A DNA stretch of 12,316 bases. It comes from JAYZDP01 sp036337765 (GTDB lineage: Bacteria > Acidobacteriota > Thermoanaerobaculia > Multivoradales > Multivoraceae). Under the pieces are notes generated by a model that was not told the origin of the DNA, ran no database searches, and saw only the letters and a program-made list of their open reading frames with translations. Positions 1-7,553 of the stretch are shown here, piece after piece (positions within the stretch are counted from its first letter, which is position 1; each line of letters starts with the position of its first letter). A program made the position numbers and the translations under genes. Location: contig JAYZDP010000044.1 of NCBI GenBank assembly GCA_036337765.1, forward strand, positions 1 to 12,316, given 5' to 3'.

Positions 1-279
1 GACAAGGAGGCCGGAGATGTCCGCGGCGACCACGGTCGTTTCGGGGCTCTGCATCGAGCCGACGGCGCTGAGCGAGCGCACCAGCGCGGTCTGAGAGGCG
101 GTTGCTACCTGGACTGGCAGCGGCGGCGGGCCTCCGCCTCCCGGTCTCCCGTTGCCTCCAGCGGCCGCTCGCCCGCCGCCGGGTGGGCCGCCGTTCGGCG
201 GGCCACCCGAGGGGGCGTCCTCGCCACCCCAACAAGCGCCCCGCGACAGGGTGAGAACGAGGCAGAGACGGCGAGACAT
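1..279 (-). CDS. RND efflux membrane fusion protein (HlyD/AcrA family), N-terminal part only
   Basis: Reading the minus strand from ATG at 279-277 gives 93 codons open to the window edge, so this is a 5' partial gene. The N-terminus (MSRRLCLVLTLSRGAC) is a short basic-hydrophobic leader ending in a Cys, a possible but weak lipoprotein signal because the lipobox residue before G-A-C is Arg. A Gly/Pro-rich linker follows (about residues 18-56, with GGPPNGGPPGGG). Then comes VQVATASQTALVRSLSAVGS and VVAADISGLLV, the typical first strand and start of the lipoyl/barrel region of periplasmic adaptor proteins of tripartite efflux pumps. An in-frame TAG at 294-292 limits upstream extension, and only a weak AGGA lies before the ATG. 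The rest of the pump would lie left of the window. The family call rests on this one motif region. Confidence 0.7.
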   Translation of the reverse strand, partial: MSRRLCLVLTLSRGACWGGEDAPSGGPPNGGPPGGGRAAAGGNGRPGGGGPPPLPVQVATASQTALVRSLSAVGSMQSPETTVVAADISGLLV

Positions 280-283
280 GGAC

Positions 284-300
284 ACTCGATCCTACTCGAT
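284..300. repeat. Direct repeat ACTCGAT x2, 10-bp period, in the divergent intergenic region
   Basis: ACTCGAT occurs at 284-290 and again at 294-300, so the two copies sit one helical turn apart. They lie just upstream of the minus-strand membrane fusion gene start (279) and within the 80-bp divergent region shared with the nitroreductase (start 360). Same-face spaced repeats can be regulator half-sites. No regulator is known here and the repeat is short, so this is only a candidate operator. Confidence 0.25.
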
Positions 301-349
301 GACGCCCGTCGACCCGTGATCCTCGCTATCCTCTGCGAAACCGAGAACC

Positions 350-354
350 GGAGG
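350..354 (+). promoter_or_regulatory. Ribosome binding site of the nitroreductase gene
   Basis: GGAGG ends 5 bases before the ATG at 360, which supports that start. No convincing -35/-10 pair was seen in the 280-359 spacer; a TATCCT at 327-332 has no partner at proper spacing. Confidence 0.7.
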
Positions 355-359
355 CTGGA

Positions 360-1028
360 ATGTCGAAGATCGAGATTGGCGTCGACGAGCTACTGACCAC
401 GACCCGCACCGTGCGCAAGAGGCTCGACCTCGAACGCCCGGTAGACCTGAGCCTCGTCAGCGAGTGCCTCGATATTGCGTGTCAGGCACCCAGCGGTTCG
501 AACGCACAGGGCTGGCACTTCGTCATCGTCACCGACGCGGACAAACGCCGGGCGATCGGCGATCTCTACTCCAAGGCCTTCGATGCCTATCGCGACATGC
601 CGATCTCCGCCCATGCGCTCGCCGCGGGAACCGAGCCCGACTACCGCCCCGTCATGGACGAGGTCGTCAGCTCAGCCGAGCATCTGGCCGTCCACCTGGC
701 GCAAGTGCCGGTCCACTTCATCCCCTGTGTTGAGGGACGCTTCGACGGTCTGACCGGGCCGATGGCCAACGCTACGCATTCCGGCGCCTTCGGATCGATT
801 CTTCCCGCTGTATGGAGCTTCATGCTTGCCGCACGGGCCCGTGGCCTGGGCACTGCGTACACGACCCTGCACCTCTTCCACGAGCAGAAGGTGGCAGAGA
901 TCCTCGGCATCCCCTATGACAGTGTGACCCAGGTGGCTCTGATCCCGGTCGCCTACTACACCGGGTCGACCTTCAAGCCTGCCAAGCGCCGCGGTCTTGA
1001 CAATTTCCTGCACGTCGACGAGTGGTAA
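360..1028 (+). CDS. Nitroreductase family flavoprotein (FMN, NAD(P)H-dependent)
   Basis: The 222-residue product is a full-length nitroreductase-fold protein. Visible marks are the FMN-phosphate contact region R16-TVR-K20, the flavin-contacting P44-SGSNAQGW stretch, the GLGT segment at 162-165 that closes the FMN pocket, and the usual family ending with R-R-G-L-D-N-F and a terminal W. There is no signal peptide, so it is cytoplasmic. Members reduce nitro groups, quinones, enones or similar acceptors using NAD(P)H; the substrate here cannot be told. The ATG at 360 has a GGAGG at 5-base spacing. The last 7 bases overlap the GTG start of the BNR protein gene, so the two may be translationally coupled although they act in different compartments. 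The gene is divergent from the membrane fusion protein. Confidence 0.88.
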   Translation: MSKIEIGVDELLTTTRTVRKRLDLERPVDLSLVSECLDIACQAPSGSNAQGWHFVIVTDADKRRAIGDLYSKAFDAYRDMPISAHALAAGTEPDYRPVMDEVVSSAEHLAVHLAQVPVHFIPCVEGRFDGLTGPMANATHSGAFGSILPAVWSFMLAARARGLGTAYTTLHLFHEQKVAEILGIPYDSVTQVALIPVAYYTGSTFKPAKRRGLDNFLHVDEW

Positions 1029-2506
1029 GGAAGTCCACAAGAGCTTGGTGGCGCTGTCGGGTCGCCGGCGGTACCGTTGCCTACGCGACTCTGTTGCTCG
1101 CCGCCGTGCCGTCGAGTGTCGCCGCCGAGAAAGGCCTCGAATGGTCGCCCGACAAGAGCGTAGAAGGTGGCAGGGGAGAGCTGCGAACGACGCTGAACTT
1201 CGGTAGGGGGCTGGCGGTCGATGCCGAGGGCGGAGTCCATGCCGTCTTTTACCGGCGGGCAGATGATGCGGGCGGGGCCACCGCGGTTCACTACAGCCGT
1301 AGCGACGGCAAGCGTTTCACCCGATCGGTCGTGCTGTCGGACGAGTCGGGAGGCGAGTACCCGTCGCTGGTCGCGACGGGCGAGCGGTTGTTCGTGGTCT
1401 GGCAGTCGGGCGGACAGAACGGCCGGATCTGGCTACGGGATTCACGCGACCGTGGTGAGACTTGGTCCGCACCCTTCGCCGTCAGCGAGGGAGGCTCGGT
1501 GGTGCATGCCTCTGTCGCGTCGGTCGGCTCCACCCTTCATGTGGTCTGGGTCGATTCCCGCGAGGGGCCGGCCGAGGTATACCACCGGCGCTCGACCGAC
1601 GCCGGCGATACCTGGGAGGCGGCGAGCAGGTTGTCGGCGGCCGAGCACGATTCGTGGACTCCTTCTCTGGCCGCGGAGGGCGACCTGGTTGCGGTGGCTT
1701 GGGTCGACACCCGCGATGGCAACGAGGAGGAGTACGTCCGGGTGTCCGCCGATGGGGGCGACAGCTGGGGTTCCGAACGACGACTGACTCTCGACGACAT
1801 GAACTCGTGGGCGCCGACAGTGGTGGTCGCCGACGGCGTCGTCCACCTCGCCTGGTTCGACCAGCGCGACAACGAGTTCTCTCTGCGCGACGCCGAGGCG
1901 ATGCTCGACCAGGCGATGCGGCTGGTCGGGCTCGAGTCAGACCCTGTGCCCGAAGGGATCTTGGTGCCCGATCCGGAGCAGCCGCAGAGGCTGACTTTCT
2001 ACAGCCAGGCCTTCCAGCACCGGGTGCAGGTCAAGTCGGGTGCGATCGGCGAGGCGGTACACCCGTGGGTCGAGGCGGGCGGCGATCCACGCCGGGTCGC
2101 TCGGCTGATGGGCGAGTTCAATCGCCGCATGTGGATCGCGAGCCGTGAGTGGGAGCTGTACTACGCACGCTCGACCGACGCCGGCGGGAGCTGGAGCCCG
2201 ATCGAGCGACTGACCTATGCAGAGGGCAGCTCCTCGCGTCCGAACCTGGCCGCGAGCGGCCGCGAGCTGCATCTCGTGTGGTTCGACGACCGGCACGGCG
2301 AGGGCGAGATCTACTACAAGGCGTCCGCGGACGGCGGCCACAATTGGGGCGAGGACACTCGCCTGACCGACGCCCACGGCGACTCCGAGCAGCCGATGAT
2401 TGCGGTGGCGAACGACGGTGCGGTCCATGTGGCTTGGCTGGACGAGCGCGCCGGACCGAGCGCGATCTACTACAAGGTCGGTAGGCCTTCCTCGGAGCGG
2501 CCGTAG
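1022..2506 (+). CDS. Secreted BNR/Asp-box beta-propeller protein (sialidase-superfamily fold)
   Basis: 494 residues. A basic start followed by a hydrophobic run (about residues 14-34) ending S-V-A-A before E36 is a Sec signal peptide, so the protein is exported. Five clear Asp boxes (S-x-D-x-G-x-[TSN]-W) are at 141-148, 191-198, 242-249, 384-391 and 435-442, with a degenerate first copy near 92-99. Each is preceded by a V-W-x-D or W-F-D strand. This is a six-bladed propeller, as in sialidases and related proteins. About 95 residues (286-380), mostly helix-like and without an Asp box, interrupt blades four and five. I see no FRIP motif or arginine triad that would support true sialidase activity. 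The GTG at 1022 is the only start that keeps the signal peptide. It overlaps the preceding stop and has no Shine-Dalgarno sequence of its own, suggesting coupling. It lies 67 bp before oppA; the role is unknown. Confidence 0.82.
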   Translation: MVRKSTRAWWRCRVAGGTVAYATLLLAAVPSSVAAEKGLEWSPDKSVEGGRGELRTTLNFGRGLAVDAEGGVHAVFYRRADDAGGATAVHYSRSDGKRFTRSVVLSDESGGEYPSLVATGERLFVVWQSGGQNGRIWLRDSRDRGETWSAPFAVSEGGSVVHASVASVGSTLHVVWVDSREGPAEVYHRRSTDAGDTWEAASRLSAAEHDSWTPSLAAEGDLVAVAWVDTRDGNEEEYVRVSADGGDSWGSERRLTLDDMNSWAPTVVVADGVVHLAWFDQRDNEFSLRDAEAMLDQAMRLVGLESDPVPEGILVPDPEQPQRLTFYSQAFQHRVQVKSGAIGEAVHPWVEAGGDPRRVARLMGEFNRRMWIASREWELYYARSTDAGGSWSPIERLTYAEGSSSRPNLAASGRELHLVWFDDRHGEGEIYYKASADGGHNWGEDTRLTDAHGDSEQPMIAVANDGAVHVAWLDERAGPSAIYYKVGRPSSERP

Positions 2507-2535
2507 CAGGGGGAATGCGGCGCAGGCGGGACGCG

Positions 2536-2564
2536 TTGCGACCGGTAGAGTCCGCCGATAGAGT
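2536..2564 (+). promoter_or_regulatory. Candidate sigma-70-type promoter for the opp operon
   Basis: TTGCGA (2536-2541) and TAGAGT (2559-2564) are separated by 17 bases, each matching 4 of 6 consensus positions. The -10 ends 9 bases before the GTG of oppA, so a transcript from it would have almost no leader. That fits the absence of a Shine-Dalgarno sequence there. The match is moderate and this is an inference. Confidence 0.3.
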
Positions 2565-2566
2565 CC
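2546..2566 (+). repeat. Direct repeat TAGAGTCC x2 before oppA
   Basis: TAGAGTCC lies at 2546-2553 and 2559-2566, a 13-bp period. The second copy contains the candidate -10 element. It may be an operator overlapping the promoter or the trace of a small duplication. Confidence 0.35.
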
Positions 2567-2573
2567 TTGTTTC

Positions 2574-4517
2574 GTGAGCTTTCGCCGACACCACCGCGCC
2601 ACCGTCGTTTGCGGGCTCGTGGTGTCGATCGCCGTCGCCGGCTGCGCTCCCAACGGCGCGCCTGGATACTTCGGTACGGTCGTGCCGCCGCACCCGCCGA
2701 ACGAGATCTGGATCAACAACTCCAACGAGCCGGAGTACCTCGATCCCGGCAAGCTCTCCGACAGTGCCGGGAGCTCGCTGGTATGGAACATGTTCGCCGG
2801 CCTGGTGCAGGCTCATCCGCAAGATCTGGCGCCGATGCCCGACGTCGCACGCAGTTGGGACGTCTCGCCCGACGGCACGGTCTTTACCTTCAAGCTGCGC
2901 GACTCGCAGTGGTCCGATGGTCGCGCTCTGACCGCGTCCGACTTCGAGTGGTCGTGGAAGCGCGTGGTCGACCCGGCAACCGCCTCGAAGTACGGCAGCA
3001 TGATGTACGTGCTGCGTAACGCCGCGCCGGTGAACCAGCGGGCGCTGTGGGTGCGTGGGGTCGCGTGGGAGACAGGTGAGGAGGAGGAGGAGGTCACCGC
3101 CTCGATCGCGGCGCTCTTCGAGGAGATCGCGCCGGTCGAGCGAGTGGCAACGGCCGAGTGGCCGGAGCGAGGCGCCTTCGTCTACCTCGGCGGTGAGACC
3201 GAGGAGCGAGCCGCGTATCGCGACCGCGCGATCGAGGCCCTCGACGGCCGGTCCTACGCAGGCGGCGCGCTTTCAGTCGAGGTCGCCGGACTCGATCTCA
3301 TCGGTGTGCGTGCCCTGGACGACCACACGCTCGAGGCCCGACTCGAAGGGCCGATCCCCTACTTCATCAACCTGGTGACGTTTTACACCTTTCTCCCGGT
3401 ACCGCGTCACCTCATGGAGCAGCTCGAGGCCGAGGGTGTCGACACCGAGCGGTGGACCAAGCCCGAGCACATCGTCTCGAATGGCGCCTACAACCTGGTG
3501 GAGCACCACTTTCGCTACTACTACCTGTTCGAGAAGAACCCGCGGTACTGGGATGCCGCCAGCGTGCGCATCGAGAAGGTGAAGACTCTCCTGGTCGAGA
3601 GCTACAACACTAGCCTCAACCTCTACCGCGCCGGCGAGTTCGATTGGTCGGGGCGCAACGGCTCGCTGCCTTCGGAGTTCATGGCCTTTCTCGAGCCGTT
3701 CCGTGACTTCCAGCGCTACCCCTACGGCTCGGTCTACTTCTACTGGATCAACACCGAGGCGCCGCCGCTCGACAACGCCAAGCTGCGCCGCGCGCTGTCG
3801 ATGGCCATCGACCGGCAGTCGATCGTCGACAACGTGGCCCAGGCCGACCAGACGCCGACCGCGGACCTCGTCCCCGATGGCCTCGGCGGCTACGAGGGCC
3901 TAGGGACTTCGATTTTCGATCCCGAGGGTGCCCGCGAGGTGCTGCGGGAGGCCGGCTATGCCAGCGGCGCGGACGTCCCGTCCTTCACGCTGACCTACAA
4001 CACCTCCGAGGGGCATCGTCAGATCGCCGAAGCGGTGCAGCAGATGTGGAAGGACCATCTCGGCGTCGAGGTGCAGATCGAGAACCAGGAGTGGAAGGTT
4101 TACCTCAAGAACCTCCAGCTCATGGATTTCGAGATCTCTCGCATGGGGTGGATCCTCGACTACGCCGATCCCTACACTTTTCTCGAGCTCCTGAGCGAAC
4201 ACAATGGCAACAATCACTCGAACTGGTCGAGCCCCGAGTACGACGAGCTGCTACTCGAGGCCAACACCTTGCCCGACCCCGCCGAGCGGCTGGCACTGTT
4301 TCGCAAGGGCGAGGCAATGGTGCGCGACGCGGCGCCCCTGATTCCGTTCTACGTCTACACCAAGTCGACGATGATCAAGCCGTACCTCATGGGGTTTTGG
4401 GGCAACTACCAGGATCGGCACCCCTGGAAGTACTTCTGGATCGACGAGCGCTGGTACGACGGTGTTCCCGAGCAGACGCTGCCCAACGATCCGCCTGCGC
4501 ACACTCCCTTCTCCTGA
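2574..4517 (+). CDS. oppA: Oligopeptide ABC transporter substrate-binding lipoprotein (OppA-like, family 5)
   Basis: 647 residues. The N-terminus is a lipoprotein signal with lipobox V21-A-G-C24. The body follows OppA closely: EPEYLDPGKL near 52, W-S-D-G-R-A-L-T-A-S-D-F at 113-124, R-A-L-D-D-H-T-L-E at 246-254, S-N-G-A-Y at 302-306, R-R-A-L-S-M-A-I-D-R at 405-414, YNTSEGHR at 475-482 and NQEWKVYL at 504-511. It captures peptides outside the cytoplasmic membrane and delivers them to OppBC. Compared with E. coli OppA as I recall it, about 70 extra residues lie between about 152 and 240, including an acidic run (EEEEEE near 169) and a helix-like segment; this explains the unusual length. The GTG at 2574 is the first possible start after an in-frame TAG at 2559-2561, and no Shine-Dalgarno sequence is visible. 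It is the first gene of the opp cluster. Confidence 0.92.
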   Translation: MSFRRHHRATVVCGLVVSIAVAGCAPNGAPGYFGTVVPPHPPNEIWINNSNEPEYLDPGKLSDSAGSSLVWNMFAGLVQAHPQDLAPMPDVARSWDVSPDGTVFTFKLRDSQWSDGRALTASDFEWSWKRVVDPATASKYGSMMYVLRNAAPVNQRALWVRGVAWETGEEEEEVTASIAALFEEIAPVERVATAEWPERGAFVYLGGETEERAAYRDRAIEALDGRSYAGGALSVEVAGLDLIGVRALDDHTLEARLEGPIPYFINLVTFYTFLPVPRHLMEQLEAEGVDTERWTKPEHIVSNGAYNLVEHHFRYYYLFEKNPRYWDAASVRIEKVKTLLVESYNTSLNLYRAGEFDWSGRNGSLPSEFMAFLEPFRDFQRYPYGSVYFYWINTEAPPLDNAKLRRALSMAIDRQSIVDNVAQADQTPTADLVPDGLGGYEGLGTSIFDPEGAREVLREAGYASGADVPSFTLTYNTSEGHRQIAEAVQQMWKDHLGVEVQIENQEWKVYLKNLQLMDFEISRMGWILDYADPYTFLELLSEHNGNNHSNWSSPEYDELLLEANTLPDPAERLALFRKGEAMVRDAAPLIPFYVYTKSTMIKPYLMGFWGNYQDRHPWKYFWIDERWYDGVPEQTLPNDPPAHTPFS

Positions 4518-4531
4518 GGGATCGTCGCTAG

Positions 4532-5449
4532 ATGGGCTTATTCGTTCTGCGTCGGGTGGCTCAGCTCGTTCCGACGCTGTTTGTGATCGTCTCGATCTCG
4601 TTTTTCATCATCCGGCTCTCGCCTGGCAGCCCGTTCACCTCCGAGCGGGCGATTCCGCCCGAGGTGCTCGCCGACCTCGAGGCGAAGTACGGCTTCGACC
4701 GGCCGCTCATGGGGCAGTACTTCCTGTATCTCGGCAACCTCGTGCAGGGCGATCTGGGGATGTCGACGAAGTACCCGCAGATGTCTGTCACCGAGATCAT
4801 CTCGCTCGGCTTCCCGGTGACGATTCAGCTCGGCGCCGTGGCGCTGGTGTGGGCTCTGCTGCTGGGCGTCAATGGCGGCATCATCGGCGCGCTGCGTCAG
4901 AACACCAAGTGGGACCATGGCGCGATGGCGGTGGCAATGGTCGGGATCAGCCTGCCGACCTTCGTCCTGGGCCCCCTTCTGGTCCTGGTGTTTGCCCTGA
5001 GCCTCTACATCTTTCCGCCCGGGTTGTGGGGGACCTGGCGGCACATCCTGTTGCCGGGGATCACCCTCGGTACCGCCTATGCCGCCTACATCGCGCGGCT
5101 GACACGCGGTGGCATGCTGGAGGTAGTGCGCTCCGACTTCGTGCGTACGGCGCGTGCCAAGGGGCTTGGTGAGCTGGTGATCACCTGGCGCCACATGCTC
5201 AAGGGCGGGCTGCTGCCGGTGGTTACCTTTCTCGGCCCGTCGACCGCGAACATGCTGGTCGGCAGCGTCGTGATCGAGAAGATCTTCGCCACCCCGGGTA
5301 TCGGCCCCTACCTCGTCGACGCCGCGTTCAACCGTGACTACTTCCTGGTCATGGGGATCGTGCTGCTGTACTCGCTCTTCCTGTTGACAATGAACCTGGT
5401 GGTCGATCTCGTCTACGGCTTTCTCGACCCGAGGATCCGCTTCGAATGA
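4532..5449 (+). CDS. oppB: Oligopeptide ABC transporter permease (OppB/DppB-like)
   Basis: 305 residues, the normal length for OppB. The order is: basic start FVLRRVAQLVP, first membrane segment (about 11-28), the periplasmic R-L-S-P-G-S-P-F motif at 28-35, a loop with K-Y-G-F-D-R-P (52-58), then five more hydrophobic segments. The EAA coupling loop is at about 202-229 (DFVRTARAKG...LLP), the site that docks on the ATPases. The ending DPRIRFE is typical. With OppC it forms the membrane pore of the importer. The gene follows oppA by 14 bp, with GAGGG at 4516-4520 overlapping the oppA stop as a somewhat distant ribosome site. Its stop overlaps the oppC start (ATGA). Confidence 0.93.
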   Translation: MGLFVLRRVAQLVPTLFVIVSISFFIIRLSPGSPFTSERAIPPEVLADLEAKYGFDRPLMGQYFLYLGNLVQGDLGMSTKYPQMSVTEIISLGFPVTIQLGAVALVWALLLGVNGGIIGALRQNTKWDHGAMAVAMVGISLPTFVLGPLLVLVFALSLYIFPPGLWGTWRHILLPGITLGTAYAAYIARLTRGGMLEVVRSDFVRTARAKGLGELVITWRHMLKGGLLPVVTFLGPSTANMLVGSVVIEKIFATPGIGPYLVDAAFNRDYFLVMGIVLLYSLFLLTMNLVVDLVYGFLDPRIRFE

Positions 5450-6567
5450 CAACCGTCGAGGCAGCGAGCCAGGAAGTCGAGCTCGTTCGCGGCACGTCGC
5501 TGTGGAACGACGCTTGGAAGCGGCTGCGCAAGAACCGCCTCGCGGTCTGGAGCTCGGTCATCATGGTGCTGCTCGTGGTGGGCTGCGTCACCGGGCCCAC
5601 CCTGACCCAACTCATCTGGGGCCATACCTTCGATCACCAGAACCTGGACTATGGCGCGCAGCCGCCGAGCTTCCGAACACACACCCTGGTTCCGGGTGAG
5701 GTGGTCGGCCCCTCCGGGGACGGCGTCGCTGTGCGCAGTCCCCATGGCGACGTGATCGTCTCGCACGGCGCGGCCGGTGAGCTGCCGTCCGGTGCCAACC
5801 TGACGCTGCGTCGGTCCGGTCCGCCCGTCGACGGCGTCGACGGGCTCGAGCCCTGCCGGCGGTGCTCGCGGGTGCGCGCGCCGGTCGAGGAAGGACCGCA
5901 CTGGCTCGGCACCGACTTTCATGGTCGCGACCTGATGACGCGGATCTTCAAGGGCGGTCAGGTGAGCCTCCTGGTCGGCCTCCTCGCGGCGGTGGTCTCG
6001 GCGACCATCGGCGTTCTGGTGGGGTCGGTTGCGGGATACCTCGGGGGCCGCGTCGATGCGCTGCTGATGCGTTTTGTCGACGTCATGTACTCGCTGCCGT
6101 ACATGTTCTTCGTCATCATCCTGGTGACCGTCTTCGGCAAGCACCTGTGGCTGATCTTCGTCGCGCTCGGGGCGGTGGGCTGGCTGATGACCGCGCGCAT
6201 CGTGCGCGGACAGATATTGAGCCTCAAGGAGCGCGAGTTCGTGCACGCCGCCCGCTCGCTCGGTGTGCGCGGCCCAGCGATCGTGCGCCGCCATCTGATC
6301 CCCAACGCGCTCGGCCCCGTGATCGTCTACTTCACCCTCACGGTCCCGACCATGATCCGCCAGGAGGCCTTCCTGTCGTTTCTCGGCCTCGGCGTGCAGC
6401 CGCCGAACGCCAGCCTCGGTTGGCTGATCAACGAGGGCGCGAACCAGATGCTCGTCTTCTGGTGGGTGCTGGTCTTTCCGGGAGCGATCCTGGCGATCCT
6501 GCTCTTCGCCATGAACTTCATCGGCGACGGCCTGCGTGACGCCCTCGACCCGCAGATGAAGAGTTGA
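5446..6567 (+). CDS. oppC: Oligopeptide ABC transporter permease (OppC/DppC-like) with a periplasmic insertion
   Basis: 373 residues, longer than the usual roughly 300. It has the OppC N-terminus (W-N-D-A-W-K-R-L-R-K-N-R), a first membrane segment at about 33-57, then the family motif W-L-G-T-D-F-H-G-R-D at 153-162 that normally follows a short periplasmic loop. Here about 70-80 residues (about 75-148) separate them. They are Gly/Val-rich and strand-like, ending with L-E-P-C-R-R-C (134-140), a CxxC pair. Five more membrane segments follow, with the EAA loop at about 264-291 and the ending DALDPQMKS. It pairs with OppB to form the pore. The ATG at 5446 overlaps the oppB TGA by 4 bp. The insertion should face outside, near the binding protein; its function is unknown. 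Confidence 0.92.
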   Translation: MTTVEAASQEVELVRGTSLWNDAWKRLRKNRLAVWSSVIMVLLVVGCVTGPTLTQLIWGHTFDHQNLDYGAQPPSFRTHTLVPGEVVGPSGDGVAVRSPHGDVIVSHGAAGELPSGANLTLRRSGPPVDGVDGLEPCRRCSRVRAPVEEGPHWLGTDFHGRDLMTRIFKGGQVSLLVGLLAAVVSATIGVLVGSVAGYLGGRVDALLMRFVDVMYSLPYMFFVIILVTVFGKHLWLIFVALGAVGWLMTARIVRGQILSLKEREFVHAARSLGVRGPAIVRRHLIPNALGPVIVYFTLTVPTMIRQEAFLSFLGLGVQPPNASLGWLINEGANQMLVFWWVLVFPGAILAILLFAMNFIGDGLRDALDPQMKS

Positions 6568-6569
6568 CG

Positions 6570-7553
6570 ATGGGCGAGCCGCTGCTAACGGTCCAGGGTC
6601 TGAAGACCTGGTTTCGAACCGACGACGGTCTTGTCAAGGCCGTCGATGGCGTTAGCTTCGAGGTGGCCGTCGGCGAAACCCTCGGATTGGTGGGCGAGTC
6701 GGGCTGTGGTAAGTCGGTTTCCGCGCTATCGGTCATGGGCCTCGTGCCGCAGCCGCCGGGGGAGTACGCCGGCGGCACGATCCACTTCGCTGGCCGCGAC
6801 CTGCTCGAGGCCTCCGACCGAGAGCTCAAGAAGCTGCGTGGCAACCGGATCGCGATGATCTTCCAGGACCCGATGAGCTCGCTCAATCCCTACCTGACCA
6901 TCGAACGGCAGCTCACCGAGGTACTGGAGCTGCACCAGGGGATGAGCCGTGCGCAGGCTCGCCCGCCGGCGATCGAGATGCTCGAGCGAGTGGGGATCCC
7001 AGAGGCGGCGGCGCGCATGAACGACTACCCTCACCAGTTCTCGGGCGGTATGCGACAGCGCGTGATGATCGCGATGGCGCTGCTGTGCGAGCCGGAGCTC
7101 CTGATCGCCGATGAGCCCACCACGGCCCTCGACGTGACGATCCAGGCGCAGATCCTGGAGCTGATCGACGACCTCAAGCGCGATTTCGGTACGGCGGTCA
7201 TCCTGATCACACACGACCTGGGAGTGGTGGCGGGGATGACGGACCGCGTCTTGGTGATGTACGGCGGTCGTGGGGTGGAGGAGGGGTCTACCGAGGATCT
7301 TTTCGAGCGTCCGTTACACCCCTACACACAGGGTCTGCTACGGAGCATTCCGAGACTCGACGACGACGAGCCAGACGATCTGGTGCCGATCGGCGGCCTG
7401 CCGCCGCACCCCTCCGATCTGCCGCCGGGCTGCCCGTTCAATCCGCGCTGCTCGCGGGTACTGGATCGTTGTTACGAGGACTATCCCGAGATCGTGAGGT
7501 TCGGGGAGGGCCGATGGACCGCGTGCTGGGACGTCGAGGGAAAGCCGGCGTGA
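6570..7553 (+). CDS. oppD: Oligopeptide ABC transporter ATP-binding protein (OppD/DppD-like)
   Basis: 327 residues from ATG 6570. Numbered from this ATG: Walker A GESGCGKS at 42-49, Q-loop Q99, ABC signature FSGGMRQR at 157-164, Walker B LLIADEP at 177-183 and H-loop His215. The C-terminal peptide-transporter domain follows, with cysteines at 288, 294, 301 and 319. These are spaced as in homologues reported to bind a [4Fe-4S] cluster. It hydrolyses ATP with OppF to power peptide uptake on the cytoplasmic face. A TTG at 6564 would overlap the oppC stop, but GAAGAG at 6558-6563 is properly placed only for ATG 6570, so I chose the latter. Signature and Walker residues are intact. Confidence 0.93.
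   Translation: MGEPLLTVQGLKTWFRTDDGLVKAVDGVSFEVAVGETLGLVGESGCGKSVSALSVMGLVPQPPGEYAGGTIHFAGRDLLEASDRELKKLRGNRIAMIFQDPMSSLNPYLTIERQLTEVLELHQGMSRAQARPPAIEMLERVGIPEAAARMNDYPHQFSGGMRQRVMIAMALLCEPELLIADEPTTALDVTIQAQILELIDDLKRDFGTAVILITHDLGVVAGMTDRVLVMYGGRGVEEGSTEDLFERPLHPYTQGLLRSIPRLDDDEPDDLVPIGGLPPHPSDLPPGCPFNPRCSRVLDRCYEDYPEIVRFGEGRWTACWDVEGKPA

Noticed and set aside
181..208. Near-perfect inverted repeat (12-base arms, 4-base loop) that could be a terminator hairpin
   Set aside because: It lies inside the Gly/Pro-rich linker of the membrane fusion protein; the repeated GGPP codons explain it, and no T-run follows.
327..332. TATCCT as the -10 of the nitroreductase gene
   Set aside because: No -35 match at 16-18 bases upstream.
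1022..2506. True sialidase function for the BNR protein
   Set aside because: Asp boxes give only the fold; no FRIP motif or arginine triad arrangement could be recognised.
4538..5452. 304-residue minus-strand frame exactly opposite oppB
   Set aside because: Composition is dominated by His, Arg, Gln and Asp as expected of an antisense frame; oppB is a clear permease.
7469..7549. Longer oppF beginning at 7469
   Set aside because: The added 27 residues overlap oppD and have no family similarity; GTG 7550 has a ribosome site and gives the usual length.
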